Origin: Rhodobacterales bacterium UBA7416 | GTDB taxonomy: Bacteria > Pseudomonadota > Alphaproteobacteria > Rhodobacterales > Rhodobacteraceae | DNA: 7,092 bases | NCBI GenBank assembly: GCA_002469545.1 | Contig: DKMK01000115.1 | Location: 23,860 to 30,951, forward strand | Reading direction: 5' to 3' | Part shown: positions 5,616 to 7,092 of the stretch, one piece after another | How the letters are laid out: the number at the start of each line of letters is the position of its first letter | Numbering within the stretch: position 1 is the first letter of the stretch | The notes under the pieces: generated by a model | Told to the model about the DNA's origin: nothing | The model's database searches: none | Seen by the model: the letters and a program-made list of their open reading frames with translations, nothing else | Translations under genes and position numbers: made by a program

Positions 5616-6370
5616 AATCTCACTGCTACGCCAGCGTTTTGCATGTGCGTTTTTGCTTGTTTAATTGTGTAGTCACCAAAGTGAAAGATTGAAGCAGCCA
5701 GAACTGCAGATGCACCGCCCTTGATCACGCCATCCACTAAGTGATCCAAATTTCCGACCCCACCGGATGCAATGACGGGAATGTTGACTGCATCACTGAT
5801 TGCACGGGTTAGGGGTAAATTATATCCGTCACGTGTTCCGTCGCGATCCATAGAGGTCAGCAGGATTTCACCTGCGCCCTTGGATGCCATAAGTTTTGCA
5901 AACGCGACGGCATCAATGCCGGTTTCTTTGCGCCCGCCATGTGTAAAAATTTCCCATTTTCCGGGGCTAACTGTTTTTGCATCAATTGCGACGACTATGC
6001 ATTGTGATCCAAATCGATTTGCGCTTTGTGCAACAACATCGGGATTGGCAACTGCCGCGGAATTAAAACTGACTTTATCTGCACCAGCAAGCAATAGGTT
6101 ACGCACGTCTTCCGGCACACGTACGCCACCGCCAATTGTTAAAGGCATGAAGCATTGCTCGGCAGTGCGACGCGCCACATCAAACATTGTTCCACGATTT
6201 TCGATCGTCGCAGCGATGTCCAAAAAGCACAATTCGTCTGCACCAGCAGCATCATAGGCCTTGGCACTTTCGACTGGATCGCCAGCGTCGATCAGGTTAA
6301 CAAAGTTAACACCTTTTACGACACGGCCATCTTTGACATCTAAACAGGGTATAATTCGGGTTTTTAACAT
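5612..6370 (-). CDS. hisF: Imidazole glycerol phosphate synthase cyclase subunit
   Basis: With the glutaminase HisH (not in this window), HisF converts PRFAR plus ammonia into imidazole glycerol phosphate and AICAR. The 252-residue (beta/alpha)8 barrel is full length. It starts MLKTRIIPCLDVKDGRVVKG, with catalytic Asp11; the second catalytic acid is Asp130 in VVAIDAKTV (126-134). Phosphate-binding and loop motifs are LTIGGGVR (77-84), LTSMDRDGTRDGYNL (171-185) and VIASGGVG (199-206). The ATG at 6370 matches the family N-terminus. The open frame continues to 6478, but the extra 36 residues do not resemble HisF. A purine-rich stretch, AAGAGAAG, precedes the start. The gene is followed by hisE with a 4-base overlap. 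The other his genes normally found nearby in this group are absent here. Confidence 0.96.
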   Translation of the reverse strand: MLKTRIIPCLDVKDGRVVKGVNFVNLIDAGDPVESAKAYDAAGADELCFLDIAATIENRGTMFDVARRTAEQCFMPLTIGGGVRVPEDVRNLLLAGADKVSFNSAAVANPDVVAQSANRFGSQCIVVAIDAKTVSPGKWEIFTHGGRKETGIDAVAFAKLMASKGAGEILLTSMDRDGTRDGYNLPLTRAISDAVNIPVIASGGVGNLDHLVDGVIKGGASAVLAASIFHFGDYTIKQAKTHMQNAGVAVRL

Positions 6371-6405
6371 AGCTTCTCTTACCTTGGACAAAGGATGTAG
6401 GCAAA

Positions 6406-6420
6406 GTGATAAGTTGTCAC
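6406..6420. repeat. Small inverted repeat GTGA-N7-TCAC upstream of hisF
   Basis: GTGATAAGTTGTCAC is a short dyad 36 bases upstream of the hisF start. It could be an operator half-site pair, but the spacer is 7 bases (a CRP/FNR-type site would have a different spacing and flanks). Only four bases per arm match, so chance is a fair explanation. Confidence 0.25.
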
Positions 6421-6463
6421 AAACCCAATAATTGTTATGCCCGACCACAAACCTGTTAACTTT

Positions 6464-6493
6464 TTGACATTTTTGCAATGTGTTAACCAGAAT
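6464..6493 (+). promoter_or_regulatory. Possible promoter for the small membrane protein
   Basis: TTGACA (6464-6469) is a perfect -35 hexamer. After 18 bases CAGAAT (6488-6493) matches four of six -10 positions. Transcription would start near 6500, leaving a leader of about 70 bases before the ATG at 6572. The -35 is flanked by two GTTAAC palindromes at 6455-6460 and 6482-6487. The divergent hisF start lies 93 bases to the left. Confidence 0.42.
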
Positions 6494-6558
6494 TCACACT
6501 TTCCGCTTGGACGTAATCGTTGTATCTTAAATCCAACTAGATAGCCGCGCATGTGCGT

Positions 6559-6564
6559 GGAGGA
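6559..6564 (+). promoter_or_regulatory. Ribosome binding site GGAGGA for the membrane protein at 6572
   Basis: GGAGGA lies seven bases before the ATG at 6572. It also falls inside the frame opened by an earlier ATG at 6551, so it argues for the later start. Confidence 0.75.
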
Positions 6565-6571
6565 TATAAAT

Positions 6572-7057
6572 ATGGAAAAGCCAAGTTTTAAGCTGGTACT
6601 TGGATTCGCTTTGGCGACGATTGCCTTGGCCGGTGTGTTGTTAGTTGTTGGGTCTGAATTACCTGGCTTTCGTACTTTTGATTTTGTTTTGACACAAGGC
6701 GGTGTCATAGAGTTGTACAGCCAGTATTCAACCATCGATCTCCAAAACCATCGCTGGCTCACGTCTCGGATAGATATGGTTTTCCCGTTCGTTTACGGTT
6801 CATTTTTCTATTTTGCAGCTAAACGATATGCAAGCGCACCATGGGTGTATTTGCTGATGTTTTGGGTTGTTGTTGGCATCATTTTTGACTTCACAGAAAA
6901 CGTAGCACAACTTAACATTTTATCGGGCCAAGATGATTTTGCTCTTAAAACAGTCTTTACGCGGGCAAAATTCGTCTTCCTTGCCGTACCTGTCCTGTAC
7001 TGCTCTTGGAAGTTCTTGTTGGATTTGATGCCGGGTAAAAAACGCCGCCGCGTCTAA
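6572..7057 (+). CDS. Uncharacterised small integral membrane protein
   Basis: The 161-residue product has likely membrane helices at about 7-28, 68-84 (weaker), 90-107 and 131-151. It ends in a basic tail, KKRRR (156-160), which should lie in the cytoplasm. Between helices 1 and 2 is a polar loop of about 40 residues. The third helix ends in IFDFTEN (104-110), putting Asp106, Glu109 and Asn110 in or next to the membrane. Such a D-x-x-E-N motif is unlikely to be tolerated without a purpose, such as helix packing, ion or substrate contact. I do not recognise the family and propose no function. The start at 6572 is set by GGAGGA. The gene is divergent from hisF and convergent with the fragment at the right edge. 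No terminator hairpin is evident in the two bases that separate them. Confidence 0.82.
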   Translation: MEKPSFKLVLGFALATIALAGVLLVVGSELPGFRTFDFVLTQGGVIELYSQYSTIDLQNHRWLTSRIDMVFPFVYGSFFYFAAKRYASAPWVYLLMFWVVVGIIFDFTENVAQLNILSGQDDFALKTVFTRAKFVFLAVPVLYCSWKFLLDLMPGKKRRRV

Positions 7058-7059
7058 TC

Positions 7060-7092
7060 TTATTCTTTTAGCAATGCCGCTGCTTGTGCCAC
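7060..7092 (-). CDS. C-terminal end of an unidentified gene (partial)
   Basis: Read on the minus strand, the last 33 bases give an open frame VAQAAALLKE followed by TAA at 7062-7060. The alanine/leucine-rich helical end with a charged finish looks like a natural protein C-terminus. The stop falls two bases past the end of the neighbouring gene, as in the other close convergent pairs of this window. Ten codons are too few to identify the product, and a chance open frame cannot be excluded. Confidence 0.45.
   Translation of the reverse strand: MAQAAALLKE

Noticed and set aside
5772..6257. Plus-strand open frame (161 codons) opposite hisF
   Set aside because: HisF is certain on the other strand. 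The opposing translation has no domain features and reflects codon composition.
6295..6312. GTTAAC-AAA-GTTAAC repeat
   Set aside because: It lies within hisF codons for a conserved protein stretch (GVNFVNLID), so coding constraint explains it.
6371..6478. 36-residue N-terminal extension of hisF
   Set aside because: HisF proteins start at M-L-K-T-R-I-I-P-C-L-D. The extension is compositionally unlike the rest and runs through the likely promoter region.

Overview
The window looks like chromosomal DNA from a marine-type alphaproteobacterium of moderate GC content, most plausibly a low-GC member of the Rhodobacterales. This is inferred from the style of the recognisable proteins (RlmB, HisF, HisE, nitrile hydratase), the compact gene packing and the base composition. 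No taxonomic search was possible. Nine complete protein genes, one tRNA gene and two genes cut by the window edges account for almost all of the sequence. No gene-free stretch exceeds about 200 bases, and there is no sign of an insertion sequence, CRISPR array or long repeat.

Left part (1-2000): the 5' end of a gene for a secreted, possibly Tat-exported protein points out of the window. It diverges from a gene for an uncharacterised six-helix membrane protein. That gene runs head-on into rlmB (23S rRNA 2'-O-methyltransferase), and their stop codons share four bases. A tRNA-Tyr(GUA) gene with the class II long variable arm and an encoded CCA end diverges from rlmB.

Middle part (2055-5289): a tight same-strand group begins 57 bases after the tRNA. 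It encodes a PhyH-type Fe(II)/2-oxoglutarate dioxygenase, both subunits of a cobalt-type nitrile hydratase, its small accessory (activator) protein and a GT25-type glycosyltransferase. The last four genes overlap by 1, 8 and 4 bases and are probably translationally coupled. The nitrile hydratase turns nitriles into amides. No amidase, nitrile-forming enzyme or cobalt transporter is present. The pairing with a dioxygenase and a glycosyltransferase is the most unusual content of the window and may point to a specific metabolite or surface-modification role rather than general nitrile catabolism.

Right part (5286-7092): hisE and hisF, on the minus strand and overlapping by ATGA, supply two histidine biosynthesis steps. 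They converge on the glycosyltransferase gene with another four-base stop overlap. Divergent from hisF is a gene for a small uncharacterised membrane protein with a buried acidic/polar motif. The last 33 bases are probably the C-terminal end of another minus-strand gene.
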